A program made the translations under genes and the position numbers. The notes below the pieces were generated by a model. That model was not told the origin of the DNA, did not search any database, and saw nothing but the letters and a program-made list of their open reading frames with translations. From assembly GCF_014643915.1 (NCBI RefSeq), contig NZ_BMKE01000003.1, forward strand, positions 146,087 to 210,086: DNA of 64,000 nt. Reading direction: 5' to 3'. Position 1 is the first letter of the stretch. Each line of letters begins with the position of its first letter. This document shows positions 18,479 to 27,264 of this stretch, in pieces. The DNA comes from Oceanisphaera marina. GTDB lineage: Bacteria; Pseudomonadota; Gammaproteobacteria; Enterobacterales; Aeromonadaceae.

Positions 18479-21175
18479 TTACAAATAGGCCTTCGCTTCT
18501 TCCCGTACCTGGGCGATGCGCTCTTCCAGCTCCAGCAATTCGGGCTCCAGCTCTTCTATGGTCTGCTTGGCCAGCAATGCCTTTTCCAATTCCGCCACCA
18601 ACGACTGCAGTTGGGGTACGCCGCAATAGGCGGTGCCGCCATGCAGCTTGTGCAACGGCGGGTACAGCTGCTGCTCATCCAGATTTCCCGACAGGGCGGC
18701 ATTGAGCAGTGGGCCGAACTCGTCAAAACTCTGTAGCAGCAAGTCGAGCATTTCTTTGGCCAGCGTGGGCTTGTTCCCGGCCTGGCGGATAGCCAGTGAC
18801 CAGTCAATCTGTCCCTTGATTTTAGGCTGATGGGCATAGCGCTTGATGATGTTGGCCAAGATGGTTTCGTCTATGGGCTTGGCCAGGTAATCATCCATGC
18901 CCTGGTGCATCAGTCGGTCACGCTCCCCCTGAATGGCGTGAGCGGTAACGGCCACTATCGGGGTGCTGGCATTGGGGCCATTACCGGCGCGAATTTCCTG
19001 AGTGGCCTGAATACCATCGAGCAACGGCATCTGTATATCCATAAAGATGATGTCGTAGCGATTCACCGTGGCCAGGTTAAGCGCTTCCTGGCCATTGGAG
19101 CAGCTTTCAACCTGGCTGACCTGTTCATTGAGCATGGCGCTGATCAGCTTCAGATTGGCGGGATTGTCATCCACGGCCAGTACCCGCAAAGACTGTTTTT
19201 GCGCCGGAGGCATCAGCGTAATCTGCAACAGCCCTTCATCCTCGACAGTGTCTTGCCCCATCAGCGCCTGGGCCAGCTTTTGATAATGCACCGGCTTGCT
19301 CAGACAGAGCTCGGCGCCGGCATCGACAAGGCCATCAGCCAGGGTAGGATCGGTAGAGCTGAGTAACACTACTACCTTGTGGTTGTGCGCGGTCTGTTGG
19401 CGAATCGCCTGCTCTATCTGGCTGGGGAGGGCGTTGGGGCCAAAGCCCAGCAGGGCACAATCTATGGTTACGCTGTCACTGGGCTCGTGCAGCACCCGCA
19501 CTCCCCATTCCTGCAGCAGGGCGGTGGTGGCCCGACGACTGTAATTATCTTCTTCGAGATAGAGCACGGTTTTATGACTGAGTTCTCCCAGTGGTAATGG
19601 CTCGGCCAGGGGGAGTGACGCGCGGTTAAGCTCGAGGGTAAAGCTGAACACGGAGCCGGTACCCAGCTCCGAATGCAGCTCCATTTCACCGGCCATCTGA
19701 TGTACCAGCTTTTGGGTAATGACCAGGCCCAGACCGGTACCGCCATAGCGACGGGAAATACTGGAATCCGCCTGATTGAACGCCTGAAACAGCTGGCGGC
19801 GCTGGCTGTCGGAAATACCAATGCCGGTATCCTGCACATGAATGCGCAGCGCCGCCTTGTCGGGCTGATTTGCCGGGCGGGCATCCACGCGAACATCGAC
19901 GTTGCCCTGTTCGGTAAATTTAACCGCATTGCCCACCAGGTTGGTTAACACCTGTTGCAGTCGCAAGGGATCGCCAATCAGGCCATCCTGAACGGCGGCA
20001 TCGACCCGCAGTGATAACTCCAGGCTTTTGTCATGGGCGCTGGGGGCAAGTAGCGTCATCACTTCTTGCAGGGTGTCGCGCAGTGAAAAGGGAATCTGCT
20101 CCATTTTCAGTTTGCCCGCTTCCAGCTTGGAGAAGTCGAGAATATCGTTGATGATGCCCAGTAGATTCTGCGCCGATTTTTCGATGGTTTTCAGGTAGTC
20201 GAGCTGGTTGGAAGTGAGCCTGGTTTTTTGCAGCTGGCGGGCAAAACCGATAACGCCATTGAGCGGCGTGCGCAGCTCGTGGGACATATTGGCCAGAAAC
20301 TCGGTTTTGACCCGTGCCGCTTCCTGGGCACGTTTTTTTGCCATATCCAGTTCAATATTCTGAATTTCTATCTGTTCCAGGGTTTCGCGCAGATCGGAGG
20401 TGGCCTGATCGATATTCTGCTGCATTTCTTCATGATATTCAGAGAGCGATTTGGCCATGGCATTAATGCCATTTTTCAGCATTTCCATTTCACCGGTAAA
20501 CTCGCCGTTTACCCGGGTATCGAGTCGGCCTTCACGGATCATGTAGACGGCTCTTACCATGTCCGAGATGGGCTGTGACACGCCGCGGATCAGCCTGACG
20601 CCAAACAAGGCACTCAAGCTCACTCCCAGCAAAACAATCAGACCGGCAAAAAAGCTGTCTTTGTAATGGACCAGCATGGCCGAGTCGTTGGTCAGCTGCA
20701 TGGCAATATAGCCGATGGGAATGGCTGACACTTCTTCCCAGGAGGAGTCGGTCTGAATATTGTCGGTGAGTACCGGGGTGCGCAAAATAATACCGTCTTC
20801 ACCGCTGGCGACCTGGGTGGCGCGGGGAATAGCAGCTCCGTCGGGCAGACGCATGCGGTTAAAGTCACGATGATAGTTGGAGGTAACCAGCAATCGACCC
20901 TGCTCATCAAACAGGGCAATGGATTTGACCAGGGGGCTGTTATTGCGATGAATGTTGCTGAGCAGACGATTGAGCGCTTCCCGGTTGCGGCTGGTTAATG
21001 CCAGCTCGCTGGCCAGCGCCATGGGCTCGATCACGTTGATCCCCTGGCGGATCAGCGCTTCTTCCAGCTGCTGATAACGGCTCACGGAAAAATACCCGGC
21101 CAAAAAGATGCCAATGAGCAGGGTGGGTATTATGGTATAAGCGAGTATTCTGGCTCGCAGGCCGTATTTGGTCAT
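18479..21175 (-). CDS. barA: Hybrid sensor histidine kinase BarA
   Basis: An 898-residue tripartite kinase that phosphorylates UvrY/GacA and thereby controls Csr small RNAs, carbon flow and virulence-type traits. An N-terminal membrane helix, a periplasmic domain (about residues 35-170), a second helix and a HAMP segment precede the kinase. The phospho-accepting His299 sits in SHELRTPLNG; N, G1 and G2 boxes follow (NLVGNAVKFT, DTGIGIS, GGTGLGL). A degenerate receiver domain, a complete receiver (IIFMDIQMPLLDG) and a C-terminal Hpt domain (LHKLHGGTAYCG) complete it. It is divergent from rlmD, as in E. coli. Confidence 0.96.
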   Translation of the reverse strand: MTKYGLRARILAYTIIPTLLIGIFLAGYFSVSRYQQLEEALIRQGINVIEPMALASELALTSRNREALNRLLSNIHRNNSPLVKSIALFDEQGRLLVTSNYHRDFNRMRLPDGAAIPRATQVASGEDGIILRTPVLTDNIQTDSSWEEVSAIPIGYIAMQLTNDSAMLVHYKDSFFAGLIVLLGVSLSALFGVRLIRGVSQPISDMVRAVYMIREGRLDTRVNGEFTGEMEMLKNGINAMAKSLSEYHEEMQQNIDQATSDLRETLEQIEIQNIELDMAKKRAQEAARVKTEFLANMSHELRTPLNGVIGFARQLQKTRLTSNQLDYLKTIEKSAQNLLGIINDILDFSKLEAGKLKMEQIPFSLRDTLQEVMTLLAPSAHDKSLELSLRVDAAVQDGLIGDPLRLQQVLTNLVGNAVKFTEQGNVDVRVDARPANQPDKAALRIHVQDTGIGISDSQRRQLFQAFNQADSSISRRYGGTGLGLVITQKLVHQMAGEMELHSELGTGSVFSFTLELNRASLPLAEPLPLGELSHKTVLYLEEDNYSRRATTALLQEWGVRVLHEPSDSVTIDCALLGFGPNALPSQIEQAIRQQTAHNHKVVVLLSSTDPTLADGLVDAGAELCLSKPVHYQKLAQALMGQDTVEDEGLLQITLMPPAQKQSLRVLAVDDNPANLKLISAMLNEQVSQVESCSNGQEALNLATVNRYDIIFMDIQMPLLDGIQATQEIRAGNGPNASTPIVAVTAHAIQGERDRLMHQGMDDYLAKPIDETILANIIKRYAHQPKIKGQIDWSLAIRQAGNKPTLAKEMLDLLLQSFDEFGPLLNAALSGNLDEQQLYPPLHKLHGGTAYCGVPQLQSLVAELEKALLAKQTIEELEPELLELEERIAQVREEAKAYL

Positions 21176-21255
21176 AGTGGGCTAATGTGGGACAATGCGC
21201 GCATCAAATCAACAGATGCTTATGATGACATAGCCGCATCGAGGGCTCCACGTTT

Positions 21256-22572
21256 ATGGTTCAGTTCTTTAAGGAAAGCAAGTCCAAACCCCAGAACCAG
21301 CCGTTGTTGGACGTGACTGTTGTCGACGTGAATATGCATGGAGTCGGCATGGCACGCCATCAGGGGCGGCCACTGTTTGTGCCCGGCGCGCTGAAAGGCG
21401 AGCAGGTTCGTGTTCGGCTGCAAGTACAAAACAACAAATATCAGTCTGCCAGTCTGCTCAAGGTGCTCAAGCCCGCTCCCACACGGTTGAAGCCTTTTTG
21501 CAGCTACAGCGCCGACTGTGGGGGCTGCTCATTGCAGCATATGCCGGTTGATGAGCAACGCACCTTGAAAGCTGGTGCCGTCAGTCGGCTGTTTGCCCGC
21601 CAGGGGATTGAACCGCTGCCCGAGCTGGAATGGCTGGAGCAAGCTCAAGATCAGGGATACCGACGCGTGGCGCGGCTGGCGATTCGCCTGCAAGGTAAAG
21701 GGGTAGCTCTGGGCTTCAGGCAGAGCCAGTCTCATCAACTGGTTGAAATCGAGCATTGTGGTGTATTACGCCCGGTGTTATCGGCCCTGATTACGCCGTT
21801 GCGTCAATTGTTGAACCAGTTGAAAGCACTGAAACAGCTGGGTCACCTGGAGCTGTATGATGCAGCCGAAGGCGTAGCCTTGCTGTTACGTCATACCGGC
21901 ATTTTCCCGCCACGTGATCTGGAGTTGCTGCTGTCGTTTGCACAAAGCAAAAATATCGCGTTGTTTTTACAGGATGATCATGGGCGCAGGCCTTTACATG
22001 TGCCATTTTCACTTTATTATCAGATAGATAATATAAAGCTGTCTTTTACGCCTGGCGACTTCATTCAAATTAACGCCGCCCTTAATGCGCAAATGATCAG
22101 TCAGGCCCAGGCCTGGCTTGCCCCCGAACCCAAGCAACCGGTACTGGATTTGTTTTGTGGTATCGGTAACTTCTCTTTACCGCTGGCAGCCGCGGGTCAT
22201 CCGGTGACCGGGGTAGAAGGGGTGATGGAAATGGTAGAGCAGGCTCGAGGCAACGCCGAAGATAATGATTTGGCTCATGCCACTTTCTATCGGGCCGACC
22301 TGGCGGCAGACTTTACGCAAGAGCCCTGGGCTCGGCAGGGGTTCGAGCGAGTAGTGCTTGATCCCGGTCGGGCGGGAGCCGAGCAGGTTATACCCTATTT
22401 ATGCCAGATGGCACCCAAGCGACTGTTGTACGTGTCTTGCAACCCGGTGACACTGGCTCGAGACAGTCAGCTGTTACTGGCGGCGGGGTACCAGCTTACG
22501 CGGCTTGGTTTGATTGATATGTTTCCCCATACGGCACATTGCGAAGCTATGGCCTTGTTTGAACACAGTTAA
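21256..22572 (+). CDS. rlmD: 23S rRNA (uracil-1939-C5) methyltransferase RlmD
   Basis: A 438-residue S-adenosylmethionine-dependent RNA methyltransferase. It has an N-terminal TRAM domain (VVDVNMHGVGMARHQGRPLF), a 4Fe-4S cysteine cluster (CSYSADCGGCSLQH plus a later cysteine in VEIEHCGVL), the SAM site VLDLFCGIGNFSLPLA and the catalytic-cysteine motif LLYVSCNPVTLARD. GAGGG precedes ATG 21256 by 9 bases. relA follows after 9 bases, the same order as in E. coli. Confidence 0.96.
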   Translation: MVQFFKESKSKPQNQPLLDVTVVDVNMHGVGMARHQGRPLFVPGALKGEQVRVRLQVQNNKYQSASLLKVLKPAPTRLKPFCSYSADCGGCSLQHMPVDEQRTLKAGAVSRLFARQGIEPLPELEWLEQAQDQGYRRVARLAIRLQGKGVALGFRQSQSHQLVEIEHCGVLRPVLSALITPLRQLLNQLKALKQLGHLELYDAAEGVALLLRHTGIFPPRDLELLLSFAQSKNIALFLQDDHGRRPLHVPFSLYYQIDNIKLSFTPGDFIQINAALNAQMISQAQAWLAPEPKQPVLDLFCGIGNFSLPLAAAGHPVTGVEGVMEMVEQARGNAEDNDLAHATFYRADLAADFTQEPWARQGFERVVLDPGRAGAEQVIPYLCQMAPKRLLYVSCNPVTLARDSQLLLAAGYQLTRLGLIDMFPHTAHCEAMALFEHS

Positions 22573-22581
22573 GGGGTAGTT

Positions 22582-24798
22582 ATGGTTGCAGTACGCAATA
22601 CTCATCTCACAGTTAACTTTAGCCTGAACGAATGGGCAAATAGCCTGCCGTTTTCGGTAGACGAGCAGGAACAACTGAAAGCGCTTTATGAGTATTGCCT
22701 GCAGCTCAAGGTGCCTGCCGAAACCTTGCCCCGATTGCAGACGCAAGGCATAGAAATGGTCGGTATTCTGCTGACCTTGAGCATGGACATGGACACCATA
22801 AAAGCCGCCTTGCTGTATCCTTTTCTCGAACATGGCTCCCTGACCCTGGAGCAGGTCAGCACGGATTTTGGCGCCACCATCAGTGGTTTGCTGCAGGGCG
22901 TGGTGGATATGGAAGCCATTCGCTCGCTGCAGCATGTGCATGGCGATACCCGCTCCGAAGTTCAGGTTGACCGTGTTCGCCGCATGTTGATGGCCATGGT
23001 GGAAGATGTACGCGCCGTGGTCATCAAGCTGGCCGAGCGTATTACCTGCCTGCGAGAAGTAAAAAATGCCGATGAAGAAACCCGGGTATTGGTGGCAAAG
23101 GAAATTGCCAATATCTATGCTCCACTGGCCAATCGCCTTGGCATAGGCCAGCTGAAGTGGGAGCTGGAAGATCTCTCGTTTCGTTACCTGCATCCAGATA
23201 CCTACAAGCGGATTGCCTCGCTGTTGCACGAGAAGCGACTGGCCCGCGAAGCCTATATCGATGAATTTGTAGCAGGCCTAAAGTCGTCGCTTGCCGAGTC
23301 GGGGATTCATGCCGAGGTCTATGGGCGACCCAAGCATATCTACAGTATCTGGCGCAAAATGCAGAAGAAAAATCTGGATTTTGATGAGCTGTTCGATGTG
23401 CGAGCGGTGCGGGTAGTGACCGATCACTTGCAGGATTGCTACGGTGCGCTGGGGGTGGTGCATACCCAATGGCGCCATATTCCTCGCGAGTTTGACGATT
23501 ATGTTGCCAATCCCAAACCCAATGGCTATCAATCGATTCATACCGTGGTTATCGGGCCTGAAGGCAAGACGGTGGAAATTCAGATCCGTACCGATCAAAT
23601 GCATCAGGATGCCGAGTTGGGGGTGGCCGCCCACTGGAAGTACAAGGAAGGCAGCAGCGGCGCCACCAAACAAAGTGGCTTTGAAGATAAAATTGCCTGG
23701 CTGAGAAGGCTGTTGGCCTGGCAAGAAGATATGGCCGAAAGCGGCTCCTTGGTGGATGAACTGCGCAGCCAGGTATTTGAAGACCGAGTTTATGTGTTTA
23801 CCCCCAAAGGCGAAGTGGTGGATATGCCACTGGGTGCCACGCCGCTCGATTTTGCCTACTATGTTCACAGTCAGGTTGGCCATCGCTGTATTGGCGCTAA
23901 AATTGACAGCCGTATAGTGCCATTTACCTATCAGCTGCAAACCGGCGATCAGGTTGAAATCATCACCCAAAAACAGCCTAATCCCAGCCGCGACTGGATG
24001 AATCCGAGTCAGGGCTTTTTACGCACCAGTCGCGCACGCTCCAAAGTGGGCACCTGGTTCAAGAAGCAGGATCGAGACAAAAACATCGTTGCCGGACGAG
24101 AAGTGCTGGAAAAAGAGCTGGACCGCCTGGGACTGACGTTTTCCATGCTCAACAAACCGGTGCTGGAGCGCTTTAATGTGGCGCACCTCGACGACTTGCT
24201 GGCGGGCATTGGTGGCGGTGACTTGCGTATCAATCAGCTGCTTAATTTTTTACAGTCGCAACATAAAAAGCCCACCAGTGCCGAAGAAGATGAAGCCGTG
24301 CTGCGCCAGTTGGAATTGAAGGCCGCCAAAAAAGCACCGGACAGCAAGGGCAAGGGGCACGTGGTGGTACAGGGCGTTGGCAACCTGTTAACCAGCATAG
24401 CCCGTTGCTGCCAGCCGATTCCCGGGGATGAAATTATCGGTTTTATTACCCAGGGGCGAGGCATTTCCATTCATCGCAGCGACTGCGAACAATTGAAAGA
24501 ATTGCAAAGCCAGCATCCCGAGCGGGTGGTGGATGCGGTATGGGGTGAAAACAATGCCGGTGGTTATCAGCTTACCCTGCGGGTGGTGGCCAACGATCGT
24601 TCGGGGCTGTTGCGGGACATCACCACCATTCTGGCCAACGAAAAAATCAATGTTACCGAATTCAGCAGCCGTGCCAATCGCAAGCAACAGACGGCTACCA
24701 TGGATATGGAACTGAACATCTACAACATCGACACTCTGAGCCGCGCCCTGGCCAAAATCAGCCAGCTGCCGGACATCATAGAAGCGAAAAGGCTATAA
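22582..24798 (+). CDS. relA: (p)ppGpp synthetase I, RelA
   Basis: A 738-residue ribosome-associated alarmone synthetase activated by uncharged tRNA. The N-terminal HD-like hydrolase domain is degenerate, as in RelA proteins. The synthetase core includes VYGRPKHIYSIWRKMQKKNL, ELFDVRAVRVV and NPKPNGYQSIHTVV, followed by the TGS domain (VYVFTPKGEVVDMPLGATPL), a zinc-finger-type region (IARCCQPIPGDEIIGFITQG) and a C-terminal ACT domain. Start context and length match E. coli RelA (744). It shares a likely transcript with rlmD. Confidence 0.98.
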   Translation: MVAVRNTHLTVNFSLNEWANSLPFSVDEQEQLKALYEYCLQLKVPAETLPRLQTQGIEMVGILLTLSMDMDTIKAALLYPFLEHGSLTLEQVSTDFGATISGLLQGVVDMEAIRSLQHVHGDTRSEVQVDRVRRMLMAMVEDVRAVVIKLAERITCLREVKNADEETRVLVAKEIANIYAPLANRLGIGQLKWELEDLSFRYLHPDTYKRIASLLHEKRLAREAYIDEFVAGLKSSLAESGIHAEVYGRPKHIYSIWRKMQKKNLDFDELFDVRAVRVVTDHLQDCYGALGVVHTQWRHIPREFDDYVANPKPNGYQSIHTVVIGPEGKTVEIQIRTDQMHQDAELGVAAHWKYKEGSSGATKQSGFEDKIAWLRRLLAWQEDMAESGSLVDELRSQVFEDRVYVFTPKGEVVDMPLGATPLDFAYYVHSQVGHRCIGAKIDSRIVPFTYQLQTGDQVEIITQKQPNPSRDWMNPSQGFLRTSRARSKVGTWFKKQDRDKNIVAGREVLEKELDRLGLTFSMLNKPVLERFNVAHLDDLLAGIGGGDLRINQLLNFLQSQHKKPTSAEEDEAVLRQLELKAAKKAPDSKGKGHVVVQGVGNLLTSIARCCQPIPGDEIIGFITQGRGISIHRSDCEQLKELQSQHPERVVDAVWGENNAGGYQLTLRVVANDRSGLLRDITTILANEKINVTEFSSRANRKQQTATMDMELNIYNIDTLSRALAKISQLPDIIEAKRL

Positions 24799-24804
24799 AG
24801 ACGG

Positions 24805-24894
24805 CCGTACGCCGTACGCCGTACGCCGTACGCTGTAAGTCAAAGCAAGACGTAGATGGTCTTTCACGTAAGGCGTAGCGCGTATGACGTACGG
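24805..24894. repeat. CCGTACG heptamer array between relA and mazG
   Basis: Four perfect tandem CCGTACG units occupy 24805-24832. An inverted unit CGTACGG follows at 24888-24894, just before the mazG ribosome site, so the spacer can fold back on itself. The words GTAAGGCGTA and GTACGCC recur in the spacer after rplS. Confidence 0.7.
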
Positions 24895-24918
24895 CTGTTT
24901 TCACACAGGAATTCAGGC

Positions 24919-25728
24919 ATGAAGCAGCAAGATTACTCACTCGACGACCTGCTGGCCATTATGGCGAGGCTAAGAGATCCCGAGCAGGGCTGTCCTTGGG
25001 ACAAAAAACAAAACTTTGCCAGCATAGTGCCGCACACCCTGGAAGAAGCCTACGAAGTCGCCGACACCATAGACAGAGGGGCGATGCACGAGCTGCCGGG
25101 GGAGCTTGGCGATCTGCTGTTTCAAGTGGTGTTTTATGCCCAGCTTGGCAAAGAGCAATCGCAGTTTGATTTTAACGATGTGGTGCAGGCTATCAGCGAG
25201 AAGCTGGTGCGCCGTCATCCTCATGTGTTTGGCGATGCCGCCTTTAACAGCGAAGCACAAGTCAAGGCCAACTGGGAGCAAGTCAAAGCCGAAGAGCGCC
25301 AGGCCCTGGATAATACCGCCACCAGTGTGCTGGATGATATTCCCCGTAATTTGCCCGCCCTTACCCGAGCCAACAAGATACAAAAGCGCTGTTCTGCGGT
25401 CGGTTTTGACTGGCGAGAACTGCCACCGGTGATCGACAAGATCCACGAAGAACTGGATGAAGTGATGGCCGAGCTAAAACCGCCCGCACCAGAGCAGGAT
25501 CAAGATCGTATCGCCGATGAGCTGGGGGATGTCTTGTTTGCCTGTGTCAATATGGTGCGTCACCTTAAACAGGATCCGGAAGCGGTGCTGCGGCGCGCCA
25601 ACGACAAGTTTGAACGCCGTTTTCGGGCCGTTGAGCGGGCGCTGCACAGCGATGGTAAAGACAGCCGCGCCTGTACGCTAGAGGAACTCGACGACTACTG
25701 GCGCCAGGCCAAGGTAGAGCAAGGCTGA
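24919..25728 (+). CDS. mazG: Nucleoside triphosphate pyrophosphohydrolase MazG
   Basis: A 269-residue protein with two MazG domains. The first has CPWDKKQNFASIVPHTLEEAYE with GELGDLLFQVVF; the second has IHEELDEVMAEL with ADELGDVLFACVN. These EExxE/ExxD patterns bind Mg2+ and cleave NTPs to NMPs, cleansing aberrant nucleotides and modulating ppGpp responses. ATG 24919 is preceded by AGGA at 8 bases. It follows relA as in E. coli, but without mazEF and with a repeat spacer between. Confidence 0.95.
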   Translation: MKQQDYSLDDLLAIMARLRDPEQGCPWDKKQNFASIVPHTLEEAYEVADTIDRGAMHELPGELGDLLFQVVFYAQLGKEQSQFDFNDVVQAISEKLVRRHPHVFGDAAFNSEAQVKANWEQVKAEERQALDNTATSVLDDIPRNLPALTRANKIQKRCSAVGFDWRELPPVIDKIHEELDEVMAELKPPAPEQDQDRIADELGDVLFACVNMVRHLKQDPEAVLRRANDKFERRFRAVERALHSDGKDSRACTLEELDDYWRQAKVEQG

Positions 25729-25856
25729 TACCATGTGCAGAGTAATAAGGGGAGTGTAAAGGGTAACCATATGCTTCCTTTATCACGCCTGCCACTGACT
25801 TATAAACACTCAATCTTTTACCTGCTCTGCCGATATGCTGTGCAGGAGGAACGCCA

Positions 25857-26579
25857 ATGAAAGCGCAATACGGATTATTATTGCTGTGCTTGAGCCTGCC
25901 GGTGCTGGCCGCCGAAGGTATGGATACCGTTACCGATGAGGTAAATACCACTGTTAAAGAAACGGCAGTGGCGGCTCCCAGCTCTGGGCCACTGGCGCAA
26001 CGCGAGCCCGAAAATGATGAGCTGCGAGCCGTTCCCTTGTATGAAGAATATGAGTTGATCGAGTGGATTAATGCCAATCGCCACCTGCAGCAGGTGCGCG
26101 ACAAGGATCACTGCCAGCTGGTGCAGGATATCGAAGCCAGGGCCGAGGTCTTGCGCCTGCCTGCCTATCAGTTTTTATGGGGCGACATGCTGGCCTGGGG
26201 GGTGTGTGTTCCCCAGCAATCTCGTCGCGGGCTCACCATGCTCTGGAAAGCGGCGGATCAGGGCTTGCCGGCGGCACTGGAGCAACTGGGCCGCTATTAT
26301 TATCAGGGCACACTGGTACAGAAAAATCGAGAGCGGGCGGCCCCTCTGATGCAGGAGGCGGCCAGTCTGGGGTTGGAAAAAGCCCAGTTTACCTGGGCGC
26401 GCTGGCTGCTGAATGGCATCGGCAGTCCGCTCGATTACCCCCAGGCTTATTTATGGCTTAAGGAAATGGTGATTGCCGATAAAAAACAACACCAGCAAGC
26501 TGAGCGCCTCAGCAATGCGCTTGCGGCAAGAATGCCGGCCCACAAGGTTAAAGAGTTGAATAACAGGCTGTTATTTTAA
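25857..26579 (+). CDS. motX: Sodium-type polar flagellar motor protein MotX
   Basis: A 240-residue exported protein: signal peptide MKAQYGLLLLCLSLPVLAAE, a low-complexity linker, then Sel1-like helical repeats (QQSRRGLTMLWKAADQGLPAALEQLGRYYY and a second copy). The segment PAYQFLWGDMLAWGVC and the repeat LPAALEQLGRYYxQGTLVQ match my recollection of Vibrio MotX, a T-ring protein that couples the sodium stator to the polar flagellum. An excellent AGGAGG lies 6 bases before ATG. No other flagellar gene is nearby. A generic Sel1-repeat protein is the alternative. Confidence 0.8.
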   Translation: MKAQYGLLLLCLSLPVLAAEGMDTVTDEVNTTVKETAVAAPSSGPLAQREPENDELRAVPLYEEYELIEWINANRHLQQVRDKDHCQLVQDIEARAEVLRLPAYQFLWGDMLAWGVCVPQQSRRGLTMLWKAADQGLPAALEQLGRYYYQGTLVQKNRERAAPLMQEAASLGLEKAQFTWARWLLNGIGSPLDYPQAYLWLKEMVIADKKQHQQAERLSNALAARMPAHKVKELNNRLLF

Positions 26580-26661
26580 GTTTAAAGGCTAAATGTTATT
26601 CTACGGCGCTTGAAAAGTGCTCGGCCCTGAGGCGTTGTTTTATCTATTGATGGGCTGTTAT

Positions 26662-26696
26662 TGACATTAAATGTCACACATTGGAATACTAATGTG
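26662..26696. promoter_or_regulatory. Tandem palindromes in the nsrR promoter region
   Basis: TGACATTAAATGTCA (26662-26676) is a perfect 7-1-7 dyad. It is followed at once by CACATT-N8-AATGTG (26677-26696). They lie 40-75 bases before the nsrR start and probably are operators; whether NsrR itself binds there is an inference. Confidence 0.5.
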
Positions 26697-26736
26697 TATT
26701 ATATATGTACGTTTTGCTCATTCAGGATATGCCAGC

Positions 26737-27186
26737 ATGAAGTTGACCACCTATACCGATTTTGGTCTGAGAACCCTGATGTACCTGGCGACCTTGCCCG
26801 AAGGTGAGCTTTCTTCCGTTGCCCGGGTGTCCGAGATATACAATATCTCGCGTAATCATCTGGTCAAGGTGGTTAACCAGCTGGCGCGCGAAGGCTATAT
26901 TCGTGCGGTACGTGGCAAGAACGGGGGAATTTGTCTGGCGCGGTCTCAGGGCGACATTAATGTGGGGCAGGTGATCCGCGCGCTTGAAAATAACCTTAAT
27001 GGCATCGACTGTGGCAGCCCGGCCTGCTATCTGGTGCGGGTGTGTCGTCTGAAAGGAGCCTTGCAGCAGGCCATGGAAGCCTTCCTGCAGGTGATGGACG
27101 GTTATACCCTTGCCGATCTTACCGGCAATAAAGACGAGCTGATGGTCATTTTCAGCGAGTTAGAGCCTGCAAACCAGACCGATTAA
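26737..27186 (+). CDS. nsrR: Nitric-oxide-sensing repressor NsrR (Rrf2 family)
   Basis: A 149-residue winged-helix regulator. It keeps the three Fe-S cysteines at Cys92, Cys97 and Cys103 with the C-x4-C-x5-C spacing of NsrR, and Asp8 in TTYTDFGLR, the additional cluster ligand known for this family. The recognition helix region SRNHLVKVVNQLAREGYIRA is typical. NO damages the cluster and relieves repression of NO-detoxifying genes such as hmp. ATG 26737 has AGGA at 9 bases. It is unlinked from rnr, unlike in E. coli. It converges on the CorC-type gene. Confidence 0.9.
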   Translation: MKLTTYTDFGLRTLMYLATLPEGELSSVARVSEIYNISRNHLVKVVNQLAREGYIRAVRGKNGGICLARSQGDINVGQVIRALENNLNGIDCGSPACYLVRVCRLKGALQQAMEAFLQVMDGYTLADLTGNKDELMVIFSELEPANQTD

Positions 27187-27264
27187 ACCGCTCTTGGCCG
27201 TGGGTGCCCAAGCCCGGCAAGCGGGTTTGATCACCCGCGGCTTCCTGCTGGCTGAGCAGGTTAT

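Noticed and set aside
22582-24798. Degenerate HD hydrolase site in RelA as a mutation
   Set aside because: Loss of hydrolase residues is the normal state of gammaproteobacterial RelA.
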